Below are positions 36,897-49,092 of a stretch of DNA of 64,000 bases, one piece after another. Position 1 is the first letter of the stretch; each line of letters opens with the position of its first letter. Position numbers and translations under genes: made by a program. Below the pieces are notes generated by a model. The model was not told the DNA's origin and ran no database searches. It was given only the letters and a program-made list of their open reading frames with translations. The stretch is from Colwellia psychrerythraea (lineage in GTDB: Bacteria; Pseudomonadota; Gammaproteobacteria; Enterobacterales; Alteromonadaceae): assembly GCF_000764185.1 (NCBI RefSeq), contig NZ_JQEC01000040.1:114228-178227 (forward strand), given 5' to 3'.

Positions 36897-37712
36897 ATGA
36901 AGTTTCAACAATATGGTGATAATTCAGGCAGTTTAGTTGTGTATTTTCACGGCACACCTGGGGCAATAACAGAGTGCTCATTGTTTGATGATTATGCCAA
37001 ACAACATAAGCTCAATATTATTTGCTTTGATCGCTTTGCCATTGATTCAGCCATTCGAGGCCGAGATTATTACCAAGCTATTGCCAACACGATTAAGGAT
37101 AAAGCCAAGGATAAGCAATTCGATTTTATCGGTTTTTCCATAGGTTGCCATGTCGCCATTGAGGTAAGTAATTTACTTGGCGAGCAGATTGATAATTTAC
37201 ATCTAGTGTCAGCTGCGGCACCACTTGATTCAGGTGACTATTTACCTGATATGGCTGGCGGCGCAGTATTTAAACTCGCCATGAATTACCCCTTCATTTT
37301 TCGGGCCTTATCTTATTGGCAATCACTACTGGCTCAAATTTCGCCAAAACTATTATTTGCCATGCTTTTTGCCAGTGCCCGCGGCGAAGATAAAAAACTG
37401 TCACAGCAACAAGATTTTAAAGACTATATCAATCCGGTATTAGCAAGTGTCTATACTTGCCAACTCAATGGTTATCTAAGAGATGTTAGTCAATATGTAA
37501 GCCCTTGGACAGAGTCACTTAAGTTATGTCCAGCCAAGACACATTTATGGCATGGCAGTGATGATAACTGGTCACCTTTGCCTATGGCAGAGTATTTAGC
37601 TGAAAATATTAGTAGCTGCTCGAAAGTAAACACCCTAGGCGGTGCCTCTCATTATTCCTGTTTATTTAATGCAGCAGAAAAAATATCGACTCAATTAGGT
37701 AATAAAATATAA
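36897..37712 (+). CDS. Cytoplasmic alpha/beta hydrolase
   Basis: 271 aa, no signal peptide. YFHGTPGAITE is the oxyanion-loop motif, IGFSIGCHVAIE the nucleophile elbow (Ser in GFSIG), WHGSDDNWSP carries the acid, and a histidine follows near GGASHYS. All fit an active serine esterase or lipase-like hydrolase. It lies 37 bp after the lipoprotein hydrolase and 6 bp before the nucleotidyltransferase gene, so the three are probably co-transcribed. Confidence 0.8.
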   Translation: MKFQQYGDNSGSLVVYFHGTPGAITECSLFDDYAKQHKLNIICFDRFAIDSAIRGRDYYQAIANTIKDKAKDKQFDFIGFSIGCHVAIEVSNLLGEQIDNLHLVSAAAPLDSGDYLPDMAGGAVFKLAMNYPFIFRALSYWQSLLAQISPKLLFAMLFASARGEDKKLSQQQDFKDYINPVLASVYTCQLNGYLRDVSQYVSPWTESLKLCPAKTHLWHGSDDNWSPLPMAEYLAENISSCSKVNTLGGASHYSCLFNAAEKISTQLGNKI

Positions 37713-37718
37713 TGCCTT

Positions 37719-38291
37719 ATGGATAAAAACACTCAAAAACCAACTCAATTAACTACACAGCTAATTTCTCAATTAATGACGCAAGATTCATTGCGCTTGC
37801 AAGCCTTAGAGTCTGTACGTGTACTTGATTTACCTGATGGCTATATTGCCGCCGGTTTTGTTAGAAACTTAGTCTGGGATCATTTGCATCATAAAGCCTT
37901 ACCAAGTCCTTTGAACGATATTGACGTTATTTATTTTGATTTAGATGAAAGCCATATAAATAAATACAAAGACTATCAACAAGCACTCAACATTATGATG
38001 CCAGAGGTAAATTGGCAGGTAAGAAATCAAACTTTGATGCATAGCCGAAATGGCGACCAGCCTTATAAAAGTAGTCTGCATGCCATGAGTTATTGGCCAG
38101 AAAAGGAAACAGCAGTGGCGATACGTAAATTACCTTCAGGGGATTTTGAATGTATTACCGCATTCGGCTTTGAATCGCTATTTAATTTGCAGCTAACTCA
38201 TAACCCCAAACGAGAAAAATCGGTATTTGAACAACGTATTAAATCAAAAGCTTGGCTTAAACATTGGCCCAAGTTAACACTTACTCCGTAG
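37719..38291 (+). CDS. NTP_transf_6 (DUF925) nucleotidyltransferase-like protein
   Basis: 190 aa. The family core is clear: IAAGFVRNLVWDHLHH (about 45-60) and NDIDVIYFD with the catalytic-type D-x-D (about 68-76), followed by a conserved MMPEVNWQVRNQTLMH. Members are uncharacterised nucleotidyltransferases that may act on nucleotides or sugars. It is the third gene after two hydrolases and convergent with the MerR gene. Confidence 0.85.
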   Translation: MDKNTQKPTQLTTQLISQLMTQDSLRLQALESVRVLDLPDGYIAAGFVRNLVWDHLHHKALPSPLNDIDVIYFDLDESHINKYKDYQQALNIMMPEVNWQVRNQTLMHSRNGDQPYKSSLHAMSYWPEKETAVAIRKLPSGDFECITAFGFESLFNLQLTHNPKREKSVFEQRIKSKAWLKHWPKLTLTP

Positions 38292-38314
38292 TTAATAAGT
38301 AGCCACTAACTTAC

Positions 38315-38704
38315 TTATTCTTGCTGAAGGTTCTTTAAAATCTGACAATCACCAACCTTATCATTAGGACAAGACGTCGCCAAAGCATGCAATGTTTTCT
38401 CTAACATCGTCAGCTCTGCAATAGTCGTTCGTACCTTCTCTAACTGTTGTGCAATTAAAGCATCAACTTCCTGGCACGATGACTTTTGATCAACTTGTAC
38501 CGCTATCAGCGTTTTAATTTGCTCGAGTGGAATTTTCAACTCTCGACAGCGCCTAATAAATACCAAACGTTCAATGTCACTGGCCCGGTACTCTCGATAA
38601 CCATTGTCATTCCGATAAGCCTCAGGCAACAAACCAATCTCTTCATAATAACGAATAGTTTTACTGGCGACATTGGTTGTTTTAGCAAGTTGGCTTATCT
38701 TCAT
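38315..38704 (-). CDS. MerR-family heavy-metal regulator (ZntR/CadR type)
   Basis: 129 aa from the ATG at 38704 (AAGG 5 nt upstream); an ATG 24 bp earlier has no site. The winged helix begins MKISQLAKTTNVASKTIRYYEEIGLLPEA; a long dimer helix follows. Metal-type cysteines are present: one in KSSCQEVDAL (about residue 78) and a pair in CPNDKVGDC near the C-terminus, as in Cd/Pb/Zn sensors. It is divergent from czcCBA, and a MerR-type promoter with a 19-bp spacer lies between. Confidence 0.9.
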   Translation of the reverse strand: MKISQLAKTTNVASKTIRYYEEIGLLPEAYRNDNGYREYRASDIERLVFIRRCRELKIPLEQIKTLIAVQVDQKSSCQEVDALIAQQLEKVRTTIAELTMLEKTLHALATSCPNDKVGDCQILKNLQQE

Positions 38705-38812
38705 ATTCGCCTTAATGTGAGATTTCATATCAATTTTACACCTCTTTCATAACTGTATTCATACACTTACTCATACTTGACTCATAAGAATTTTATTACT
38801 GCTATTTAACAG

Positions 38813-38843
38813 TTGACCTTACTGTTACTGGAAGGTTTATTAT
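38813..38843 (+). promoter_or_regulatory. MerR-type promoter of the czcCBA operon
   Basis: -35 TTGACC (38813-38818) and -10 TATTAT (38838-38843) are 19 bp apart, two longer than normal. The spacer contains the dyad ACCTT-N11-AAGGT (38816-38836). Overlong spacing with a central dyad is the signature of MerR-activated metal promoters. Confidence 0.85.
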
Positions 38844-38976
38844 GCCGTCATTATAGCGCTAAGCCTTAGTAGGTGTTAACTGAAAATATCAGTTATTTGT
38901 AATTCGCTAGTCGACAATTAATGTAACGAAATACCGTACTTTTAACTTTAAAAGACCAACCGCCCTAGGAATAACA

Positions 38977-40452
38977 ATGTTTTTGTATTATTACCGCTCG
39001 TTAATAACCCCTTCTCACGTAGGGAAAATAGCCAGCTTACTCGTCTGCACAATTTCCTTGCTGTTAAGCCCCTACTCACTGGCGAAAGATCCAACCAACA
39101 CAGATCTGGACAAAATCAACAATGCACAAGCAACAGAGTCAAAAATATTAACACTGGCAGTAGCCATTAAACGAACACTAAAAGAAAACCCAGCTTTTAA
39201 GGTGTTTACGCTGCGCCAAGCTGCACTTGATGGCCAACAACAAACGCAAGCGTTAGCGCCTGGCTATCAGTTAGCGTTTGAAGCAGAAAACTTTGCCGGC
39301 ACAGGGGAATTAAAAGGTTTTGATGGTGCTGAATTTACAGTGTCTTTATCGTCTGTTATTGAAATGGGTGGTAAACGTGATGCTCGTCGTGATTTAGGTG
39401 CCCATAGAAGTACGATGTTAGCTGCTGAACGGAAAATTACCGCTTTAACACTCTTGGCAGAAGTTACTCGTCGCTATATTGATGTACTAGCCGCCCAAGA
39501 AAGTTTGCAGTTAGCTTTTGATGCAACAAGCTTGGCAGAAGAGGCTTTAATGGCTGTTGAAAAACGTGCCAAAGCAGGCTCTACACCGAAAGCTGAAATA
39601 AAACGTGCCATGGCGGCCGTTGGTAATGCTCGTCTAAGTGCTTCATCAAAGCAGCAACAATTTATAGCAGCGAAAATGTCCTTAGCCTTACTTTGGAATG
39701 AAAGCTGGAACGAGAAGTGGAATGAAAGATGGAATGCAAGTTCGAATGAAAATTCGGATGATAACTCACCGACATTTGACACAGTTGCCGGGAACCTGTA
39801 TCACTTTTCTAAAGATGTCTCCTTTGAGCAACTGTATGCCAAGATACAACAAAACCCTGCGATTCTTGCCTTTGCCAATGAAGAGCGGCTTAAGAGTGCG
39901 CAATTACGCTTAGCCAAAAGCCAATCAAGTACAGATATACAATGGACGCTTGGGGTGAAACAAATACAAGATGTTGGTGATACCGCTCTTGTAGCGGGTT
40001 TTAGCATCCCGTTATTTAGCTCAAGCAATAATTCAGGCGCGATTATGTCAGCGCAAGCAGAGCGAGATGAAGTTCAAGCAAGAAAAATCACCGCTTTACT
40101 TAACTTACATAACCAATTGCAACAAGCCTATTCAAGTCGAAAGCAAGCTATTTACACCGCAAACAGCTTGCGAAATACCATTATTCCACTACTTGAAGAA
40201 GCACTCGCTGAAACTCAAATTTCCTATCAGAGCGGCCTATACAGCTACCTTGATTATTTAAACGCGAGACAAGAGTTACTACTCGCTCGGCAATCGTTAA
40301 TTAAATCAGCCACAGCCGCTTTGCGTTTTGGCGCAGACATTGAACAATTGATAGCTGAGCCGCTACCTGCCTCACAGCATTTTCAACCACAAGCATCGCA
40401 GCAGTTTCAACAACAAAATTCATTCTCCAATAACCGCTTTACCCAAGGATAA
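38977..40452 (+). CDS. czcC: CzcC-like outer-membrane efflux protein (TolC family)
   Basis: 491 aa with a signal sequence ending near SLAKD and two long TolC-type helical repeats (about 80-250 and 285-460). The segment GFSIPLFSSSNNSG and the C-terminal SGLYSYLDYLNARQELLLAR are typical of CzcC. An odd insertion at about residues 244-265 repeats Trp-Asn-Glu units (WNESWNEKWNERWN). It ends 4 bp before czcB. Outer-membrane channel of the tripartite metal efflux pump. Confidence 0.88.
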   Translation: MFLYYYRSLITPSHVGKIASLLVCTISLLLSPYSLAKDPTNTDLDKINNAQATESKILTLAVAIKRTLKENPAFKVFTLRQAALDGQQQTQALAPGYQLAFEAENFAGTGELKGFDGAEFTVSLSSVIEMGGKRDARRDLGAHRSTMLAAERKITALTLLAEVTRRYIDVLAAQESLQLAFDATSLAEEALMAVEKRAKAGSTPKAEIKRAMAAVGNARLSASSKQQQFIAAKMSLALLWNESWNEKWNERWNASSNENSDDNSPTFDTVAGNLYHFSKDVSFEQLYAKIQQNPAILAFANEERLKSAQLRLAKSQSSTDIQWTLGVKQIQDVGDTALVAGFSIPLFSSSNNSGAIMSAQAERDEVQARKITALLNLHNQLQQAYSSRKQAIYTANSLRNTIIPLLEEALAETQISYQSGLYSYLDYLNARQELLLARQSLIKSATAALRFGADIEQLIAEPLPASQHFQPQASQQFQQQNSFSNNRFTQG

Positions 40453-40456
40453 TTTC

Positions 40457-41527
40457 ATGAACAATCACCTTTTAACTAACAAGCAGAAGAATGGCCTAAA
40501 GAGCGGTTCATTAATGGCTACAGTGCTGGCTACTTTATTATTTACTCTGCCCTTATCCCTAACAAGTTATGCAGCTTCCGCTGTAGAAAACCCTGTAGAT
40601 GATAAAGCCGGAAAGCATGCTCAGAGCCACATAGATAGTCATGGTGACACCCATTCTGATCCATTATCTATTATCAATACCAACGAACATAGCGACGAGC
40701 ATGGTGACGAACATGGCGAAGAAGGTCATATTGAAATGTCAGCCGAGATGATGAACAGCGTCGATATTACTACTCAACAAGCCAGTGCCGGTGAAATAAA
40801 GCAGCGCTTAACCTTATATGGCACCTCAACTACTGAGCCAAGTGGGGTTAGTTATGTTCGAGCTCGTTTTCCCGGCATGATTACTAAACTCAGCGTTAAT
40901 GTCGGCGATAAAGTAAAAAAAGGTCAGCTTATTGCGGAAATAGAATCCAATAACAGCTTAACGCGTTACAGCATTTATGCCGCTATTTCTGGAATAATCA
41001 CCCAGCGTTATGTAAATCCCGGTGAATTAGCCGATGAGCAGGTGTTGGTTACAATTGAAGATCACCAAAAATTATGGCTTGAGTTACAAGTTTTTGCCAC
41101 ACAAAAGCCCAAAGTAACTATCGGCCAAGCGGTAACTATTAGCATGGATCAACAATTTACCGACTCGACCATCACGCAACTATTACCTTCAACAAAAGCT
41201 AGCCCTTTTAGTATCGCCAGAGTGCCACTTGATAATACTCAAGGTAATTGGTCTGTCGGCAACTTACTTAGTGGCTCTGTTGTTATTAACAATAAATCAG
41301 TGCCGCTCATTATTGATAATCGTGCCATTCAGGTAATGGAAGGTAAAGAAGTGATATTTGTTAAAAATGAACACGGCTTTGCAGTACGTGAGGTGAAATT
41401 AGGCCTGAGCGATGGTCAATACTCGCAAGTTTTAGCTGGCTTAAACCAAGGCGAAGTCTACAGCGTTAAAAACAGCTATTTACTCAAAGCCGAACTAGAG
41501 AAGTCTAGTGCTGAACATCACCACTAG
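40457..41527 (+). CDS. czcB: CzcB-like periplasmic adaptor with His-rich N-terminus
   Basis: 356 aa. After a signal peptide/anchor (about 15-40) comes a histidine- and acid-rich stretch (about 55-95: HAQSHIDSHGDTHSD, HSDEHGDEHGEEGH), a plausible Zn/Co/Cd-binding segment. Then the split lipoyl domain (ARFPGMITKLSVNVGDKVKKG ... AAISGIITQRYVNPGELA) and barrel domains of the RND adaptor. The C-terminus is again His-rich (SAEHHH). It sits between czcC and czcA with 4- and 9-bp gaps. Confidence 0.88.
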   Translation: MNNHLLTNKQKNGLKSGSLMATVLATLLFTLPLSLTSYAASAVENPVDDKAGKHAQSHIDSHGDTHSDPLSIINTNEHSDEHGDEHGEEGHIEMSAEMMNSVDITTQQASAGEIKQRLTLYGTSTTEPSGVSYVRARFPGMITKLSVNVGDKVKKGQLIAEIESNNSLTRYSIYAAISGIITQRYVNPGELADEQVLVTIEDHQKLWLELQVFATQKPKVTIGQAVTISMDQQFTDSTITQLLPSTKASPFSIARVPLDNTQGNWSVGNLLSGSVVINNKSVPLIIDNRAIQVMEGKEVIFVKNEHGFAVREVKLGLSDGQYSQVLAGLNQGEVYSVKNSYLLKAELEKSSAEHHH

Positions 41528-44671
<3,144 letters not shown>

Positions 44672-44698
44672 AACGATAGTTTAAAATATTCTTTTAAA

Positions 44699-44738
44699 AG
44701 TGCCTTATCAGTTAGCAAACTGATAAGGCACTTTTTTT
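44699..44738 (+). terminator. Rho-independent terminator of czcCBA
   Basis: AGTGCCTTATCAGTT (44699-44713) is perfectly complementary to AACTGATAAGGCACT (44718-44732), loop of 4 nt, followed by seven T residues. It is the best intrinsic terminator in the window. Confidence 0.95.
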
Positions 44739-44852
44739 ATTCTATAAACACAGCTCTCATGTCAATAAAATAAGGCTCTGCAGCTGATTTATAATTTTCT
44801 TGTTACAAACGCCAAAGATATAAAAATTGCATAATCAAAGTGAAACGAATTA

Positions 44853-44873
44853 TAGTAGTATCACTTACTACTA
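44853..44873. promoter_or_regulatory. Perfect dyad upstream of the TrmB-type regulator
   Basis: TAGTAGTA-N5-TACTACTA, perfect 8-bp arms, lies 20 bp before the start codon of the TrmB-type gene. Position and symmetry fit an autoregulatory operator. Confidence 0.65.
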
Positions 44874-44892
44874 CTAAATAAACATTTATCCG

Positions 44893-45762
44893 ATGAGTAA
44901 AAACCAACAAAGCCAACAGCAAGTGCTAACCAGCCAATTATGTCTATTAGGCTTCACCCAATTAGAAAGTGAAGTGTACTTACACTTGCTGATCAACGGT
45001 GATAATACTGGCTATGCCGTAGCAAAGGGTATTGGCAAAGCAGTAGCGAATGTTTATAAAGCGGTGGAAGGTTTATCAAATAAAGGCGCCGTTGAAATTA
45101 CGGTAGGTGACAGTAAAATTTGTCACGCGGCCCCATGGCAACAAGTACTAAAGAGCGCCCAATCACGTTTTTCAGAGAACATATCAGAATTAGAGCAGCA
45201 GCTAAAACAGCTTCCTGCTCAGCAAGATGATGAGAATGTTTACCAATTAAAAAATACCGAACAAGTGCTTACTACAGCCAAGCTCATCATTGCACAAGCA
45301 AGCTCAATTATAGTGGCAGAATTAAAACCTGAGACTGCTGAATACTTTGCCCCCTTTTTAGAGCAAGCGGCAGCACGTGGGGTTGAAGTACGCATTAAGG
45401 TTTATCAAGCCATCACTATTAAAGGTGCTCAGATCACCCTTAGACAAAATGGCAAACAGGTTTATGCCAAAACCAATCATAGCTCTTTTAAGCTTTGCGC
45501 TGATGGAGAGGATTCATTAACAGCAATATTAACAGCAGACTTATTAGAGGTAATTCAAGCATTTAAATCCAAAAGCGCATTGATATGCATGGAAATGTAT
45601 TGCGGGTTAATTTACGAATTGATACTAACCGACTTAAAACAGGCCATTCCTGCTGGTGATATCAAACTTTGCCAACAAATATTGGATGAAACTGAACATT
45701 TACATCCTTTTTCTACTGAAAATAATGTATTTACTAATTTTAAATCTCGTTATCAACAGTAG
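44893..45762 (+). CDS. TrmB-family transcriptional regulator
   Basis: 289 aa. N-terminal winged helix (about 10-85: LCLLGFTQLESEVYLHLLINGDNTGYAVAKGIGKAVANVYKAVEGL) is the TrmB/SMC-ScpA-like HTH. A coiled-coil linker follows, then a phospholipase-D-like regulatory domain (about 125-240). TrmB proteins are mainly archaeal sugar regulators but scattered in bacteria. A perfect dyad lies just upstream. The serine hydrolase 57 bp downstream may be co-regulated. Confidence 0.82.
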   Translation: MSKNQQSQQQVLTSQLCLLGFTQLESEVYLHLLINGDNTGYAVAKGIGKAVANVYKAVEGLSNKGAVEITVGDSKICHAAPWQQVLKSAQSRFSENISELEQQLKQLPAQQDDENVYQLKNTEQVLTTAKLIIAQASSIIVAELKPETAEYFAPFLEQAAARGVEVRIKVYQAITIKGAQITLRQNGKQVYAKTNHSSFKLCADGEDSLTAILTADLLEVIQAFKSKSALICMEMYCGLIYELILTDLKQAIPAGDIKLCQQILDETEHLHPFSTENNVFTNFKSRYQQ

Positions 45763-45819
45763 CAAGACAATAATAAAAAAAACAATAAACAACTAACGGC
45801 TCAATACAAGGAAATTACA

Positions 45820-47340
45820 ATGATTAAAATGACTTATCTAGCCCTATTAAGTACGGTCCTGGCAACCAGTTCTGTACACAACGCACAAGCCACAGACTTT
45901 TCAGCGTTAACAAAGTTTGTGAAGCAAGCTAAAGCAACAACAGCATTACCTTCTGGCACCGCCATTGCCATTATCAAAGACGGTAAAATTATTTATCAAC
46001 AGAACTTTGGCTATAGCGATATCGCCAATAAAAAACCAGTAACTGAAGAAACCACTTTTTATGTTGCCTCAACCACTAAACCTTTTTATGCCTTAAGCAC
46101 GTTAATTGATATCGATAATAAAGAATTACAAGCCAACGATACTTTAGCAAGCTTATTTCCGAAAGCATCGTTTAAGCAGTTATCCCCTGAAGTACTTAAC
46201 CGAGTGACGGTACAAGATTTATTGGTACATGGCTCGGGCATAGAAAATGAAGATCTTGGCTGGGCTGTGGCCTATACCGGTATTCATGATTTATCGAGTC
46301 GCAAGCAGATGCTATTTGAGCAAACCACCGAACTTGAAAAAAACAAACACGGGGAATTTGATTACACTAATTTTGGTTATAACTTATTGAGTGTTTGGTC
46401 AGACTCGAATAATAAACTAACTTGGCAAGAAAAAATGCAAAATAATGTTTTCACGCCACTAGGTATGAAGCACACCAGTTCAGTTATGTCGACAGCGAGA
46501 AAAAATGGGGATGTTGCCAAACCTTATTCGTTTATCAACTCTATTGAGCATAAAAAAACCGAACCACTTTATCTTGAGAAAGTTGATAACACCATGCACT
46601 CAGCAGGCGGTATGGTGACTTCGGCAAGTGACATGGCACAGATGGTAATTGCCCAGCTCAATCAAGGTAAAGTGAATGGTAAACAAGTTATTCCAGCAAG
46701 TATTATTAAAACCTCACAGAGCCAGCAAATAATAGCTGAAGGAAAATATGATGACTTTATTCGTGATGGTTATGCTTGGGGTTGGTTTACCGGTGATTAT
46801 CATGGCGAGCGTATGTTACATCACTTAGGTGGCTTTGCTGGCACCCATGCCCTTATTTCATTTATGCCTGAAAAAAATATTGGTCTAGTGGTACTTAACA
46901 ATGAAGACTTTATTAGCCGACGTGTTACCGGTGCAATCAGTCATATAGCTTATTCGATATTATTAGGACAGTCTGATGGTACTGTTGAAGCTAAATCAGG
47001 TTTAGAAACGGTGACTTCTGTTGCAGAAGAAATGCCAACCATGCTGGCTAAACATAAAGCTAAATTAGCTAGTAGAGAGTGGCAGCTATCGAATGATAAA
47101 AAGGATTACAGCGGCAAGTACGCTCATCCAACATTAGGCAGTATTGAAATAAGTCTTGATGATGAAGAAAACTTCGCCTTAACTTGGGGGCAATTGAAAA
47201 CCTCAGCATTGGCATTTACCAAACCTAACTCTATCCGAACAGAATTTGTTATGTTTAATGGCAATATGCTTCAGTTTAATCAAGTAGACAATGAAATATC
47301 TAGTTTAAGCTACGATGGTAATACTTTTAAAAAACAGTAG
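45820..47340 (+). CDS. Exported serine hydrolase, class C beta-lactamase/PBP-like
   Basis: 506 aa. Signal peptide (MIKMTYLALLSTVLATSSVHNAQA). The penicillin-recognising fold shows S-x-x-K in YVASTTKP (about residues 85-92), Y-x-N in FDYTNFGYN (about 185) and a third motif HLGGFAG (about 345) in place of KTG. The family includes esterases, D-amino-peptidases and AmpC-like lactamases. The C-terminal ~100 residues form a lipocalin-like domain (DYSGKYAHPTLGSIEISLDD). Substrate not predictable. It abuts the convergent epimerase gene. Confidence 0.88.
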   Translation: MIKMTYLALLSTVLATSSVHNAQATDFSALTKFVKQAKATTALPSGTAIAIIKDGKIIYQQNFGYSDIANKKPVTEETTFYVASTTKPFYALSTLIDIDNKELQANDTLASLFPKASFKQLSPEVLNRVTVQDLLVHGSGIENEDLGWAVAYTGIHDLSSRKQMLFEQTTELEKNKHGEFDYTNFGYNLLSVWSDSNNKLTWQEKMQNNVFTPLGMKHTSSVMSTARKNGDVAKPYSFINSIEHKKTEPLYLEKVDNTMHSAGGMVTSASDMAQMVIAQLNQGKVNGKQVIPASIIKTSQSQQIIAEGKYDDFIRDGYAWGWFTGDYHGERMLHHLGGFAGTHALISFMPEKNIGLVVLNNEDFISRRVTGAISHIAYSILLGQSDGTVEAKSGLETVTSVAEEMPTMLAKHKAKLASREWQLSNDKKDYSGKYAHPTLGSIEISLDDEENFALTWGQLKTSALAFTKPNSIRTEFVMFNGNMLQFNQVDNEISSLSYDGNTFKKQ

Positions 47341-48222
47341 TTAGAGCAAATCCGCAAGAGCATACTTAAGGTTACTGTGATTAAAATCAAAACCTTGCTC
47401 GAGTAACTTTTGCGGATAAATATTTTGGCTAGTTAGTAATAGTTCAGCCCCTTGCCCCATTAAAATATTGAGCATAGATTCGGGTACGCTAAACCAAGTG
47501 GGACGATGTAGTTGTTGTCCTAAAGCTTTGGTAAATTCGGCATTGGTTGATGCCTGTGGCGAAGTACAATTAATAGCGCCGTTAATGCTTGCTGTTAGTA
47601 TGCAAAATTGAATAGCATGAATCATGTCCTCGATATGTATCCAAGACATATATTGCTGACCATGGCCAAGTTTGCCTCCTAAAGCTAAATAAAATGGTAA
47701 GCGCATTTTTGCGAGTGCGCCACCATCATTAGCTAAAACAACACCAGTACGTAACAATACTACTCGGCAATGTTCGCTAGCCTCTTGGGCGATATCTTCC
47801 CACTTTTTACATAATAAATGAGCAAAATCCTCATGGCTGACTTGTACTTCTTCACCCGTTAATTTTTTACCCGTTTCACCATAATAACCAATAGCTGAGC
47901 CGCTAATCAAACAAGCGGGTTTAAATTTAGCGCGCTTTATCATAGCAATAACTTGTTCAGTTATTTGCCAACGACTTTGACAGATTTTTTCTTTTTGCAT
48001 TTCAGTCCAGCGCTTATCAACAATAGGTTCACCGGCAAGGTTTATTATCACCTCAAAAGTATTTTGCTCTGGCAATTCTTCGATAAACTCCACGCATTGG
48101 GGTAAAATCTTTGCAGCTTTTTGGCTATTACGCGTTAATACGGTGAATTGATACGGCTGCTGAAATGCGTTGATAAAGTGCCTACCGATTAAGCCTGTGC
48201 CACCGGTTATTAAGATATTCAT
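47341..48222 (-). CDS. TIGR01777-family NAD(P)-dependent epimerase (YfcH-like)
   Basis: 293 aa. Rossmann start MNILITGGTGLIGRHFI, then INLAGEPIVDKRWT, SGSAIGYYGETG (the S...YxxxG region), and the C-terminal DUF1731 extension (ALGQQLHRPTWFSVPESMLNILMGQGAELLLTSQNIYPQKLL) typical of the family. The physiological substrate is unknown even in E. coli. Its stop codon directly abuts that of the convergent serine hydrolase gene. Confidence 0.93.
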   Translation of the reverse strand: MNILITGGTGLIGRHFINAFQQPYQFTVLTRNSQKAAKILPQCVEFIEELPEQNTFEVIINLAGEPIVDKRWTEMQKEKICQSRWQITEQVIAMIKRAKFKPACLISGSAIGYYGETGKKLTGEEVQVSHEDFAHLLCKKWEDIAQEASEHCRVVLLRTGVVLANDGGALAKMRLPFYLALGGKLGHGQQYMSWIHIEDMIHAIQFCILTASINGAINCTSPQASTNAEFTKALGQQLHRPTWFSVPESMLNILMGQGAELLLTSQNIYPQKLLEQGFDFNHSNLKYALADLL

Positions 48223-48385
48223 CTCGTCTCCTACTAAGATCGACTAACAGGTTAGTCCTTTAATAATAGTAGTAATAATGCTCATTGGAGAGAATAATAA
48301 AACCAAAAGCTATTATGCTGATATAAGTAATAAAACCAGTAAATAAAAAACTTAAATTGCTTGGCGATTGTGCACAACAAAATAT

Positions 48386-48419
48386 AAAAAAGCCGCGATA
48401 CTCAAAAAGTCCCGCGGCT
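48386..48419 (-). terminator. Rho-independent terminator of the ydbH-ynbE-ydbL operon
   Basis: AGCCGCG (48391-48397) pairs with CGCGGCT (48413-48419). On the minus strand the stem is followed by six T residues. It lies 32 bp after the ydbL stop. Confidence 0.88.
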
Positions 48420-48451
48420 AGTTTTCTATCATTTAAAGCGCTAGTGGTAAA

Positions 48452-48817
48452 TTACTTCTTCACCCACTGGCCAGAAGAATTTTTAATTAAATGTCCTGGC
48501 TGTGTCTTAGCAATAGACTTTTCACCCGCTAACTTAGTAACTTGTTGCATAGTGATTTTATTTTTACGCGCTAGGTTCAGGTAAATGTCTTTGCGCTTTT
48601 TATTGACCATATCAACTAAACTACTAACTTCAGCACCCGTCACCACCACACCTAAATAGCCATTAGGCATTTCGCCCACAAGGCCCTGCTGTTTAGCTTG
48701 ATCTAATGAAATGGCCCAGGCTGAAAACGCAATGCTAGAGGCAATGAGTACTAAGCTCACTCTCTTAATTGAAAGTTTAATTGAGTGCTTAATTGAGTGT
48801 TTTATTAGTTTATTCAT
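48452..48817 (-). CDS. ydbL: YdbL-family (DUF1318) periplasmic protein
   Basis: 121 aa. An unusual basic N-terminus with a repeated HSIKHSIKLSIK stretch precedes the signal peptide hydrophobic core (VSLVLIASSIAFSAWA). The mature domain shows family motifs: AKQQGLVGEMPNGYLGVV and VNKKRKDIYLNLARKNKIT ... AGEKSIAKTQPGHLIKN. YdbL is the chaperone-like partner of the YdbH-YnbE bridge. It lies 8 bp after ynbE. Confidence 0.93.
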   Translation of the reverse strand: MNKLIKHSIKHSIKLSIKRVSLVLIASSIAFSAWAISLDQAKQQGLVGEMPNGYLGVVVTGAEVSSLVDMVNKKRKDIYLNLARKNKITMQQVTKLAGEKSIAKTQPGHLIKNSSGQWVKK

Positions 48818-48825
48818 AATTGCTC

Positions 48826-49008
48826 CTAAAAGATGTCGCTATCGTCACTGAAAATATCATCAAGTTCTTTATCTACTTTGACTCGAATCTCATGGTCAAT
48901 TTTGAGATTGAGATTAATGGTGATCGGCTCTTTAGCACTTACTTCAACTCTATGAGTACAAGCAGTAAATAAAAAAACAGCTAGCAAAGGTGCCAGTATT
49001 TTATACAT
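48826..49008 (-). CDS. ynbE: YnbE-family outer-membrane lipoprotein
   Basis: 60 aa, the usual size. Lipobox in LLAVFLFTACTHRVEV; the mature 45 residues contain the conserved PITINLNLKIDHEIRVKVD strand segment that extends the YdbH groove at the outer membrane. It lies between ydbH and ydbL. Confidence 0.95.
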   Translation of the reverse strand: MYKILAPLLAVFLFTACTHRVEVSAKEPITINLNLKIDHEIRVKVDKELDDIFSDDSDIF

Positions 49009-49092
49009 AAATGTTCCTTATTGTTTTTGTATAGCCATGTTACCTCAATATACAGGATTCAGCTGAGATACCTGAAACTCATATTTGCAATA

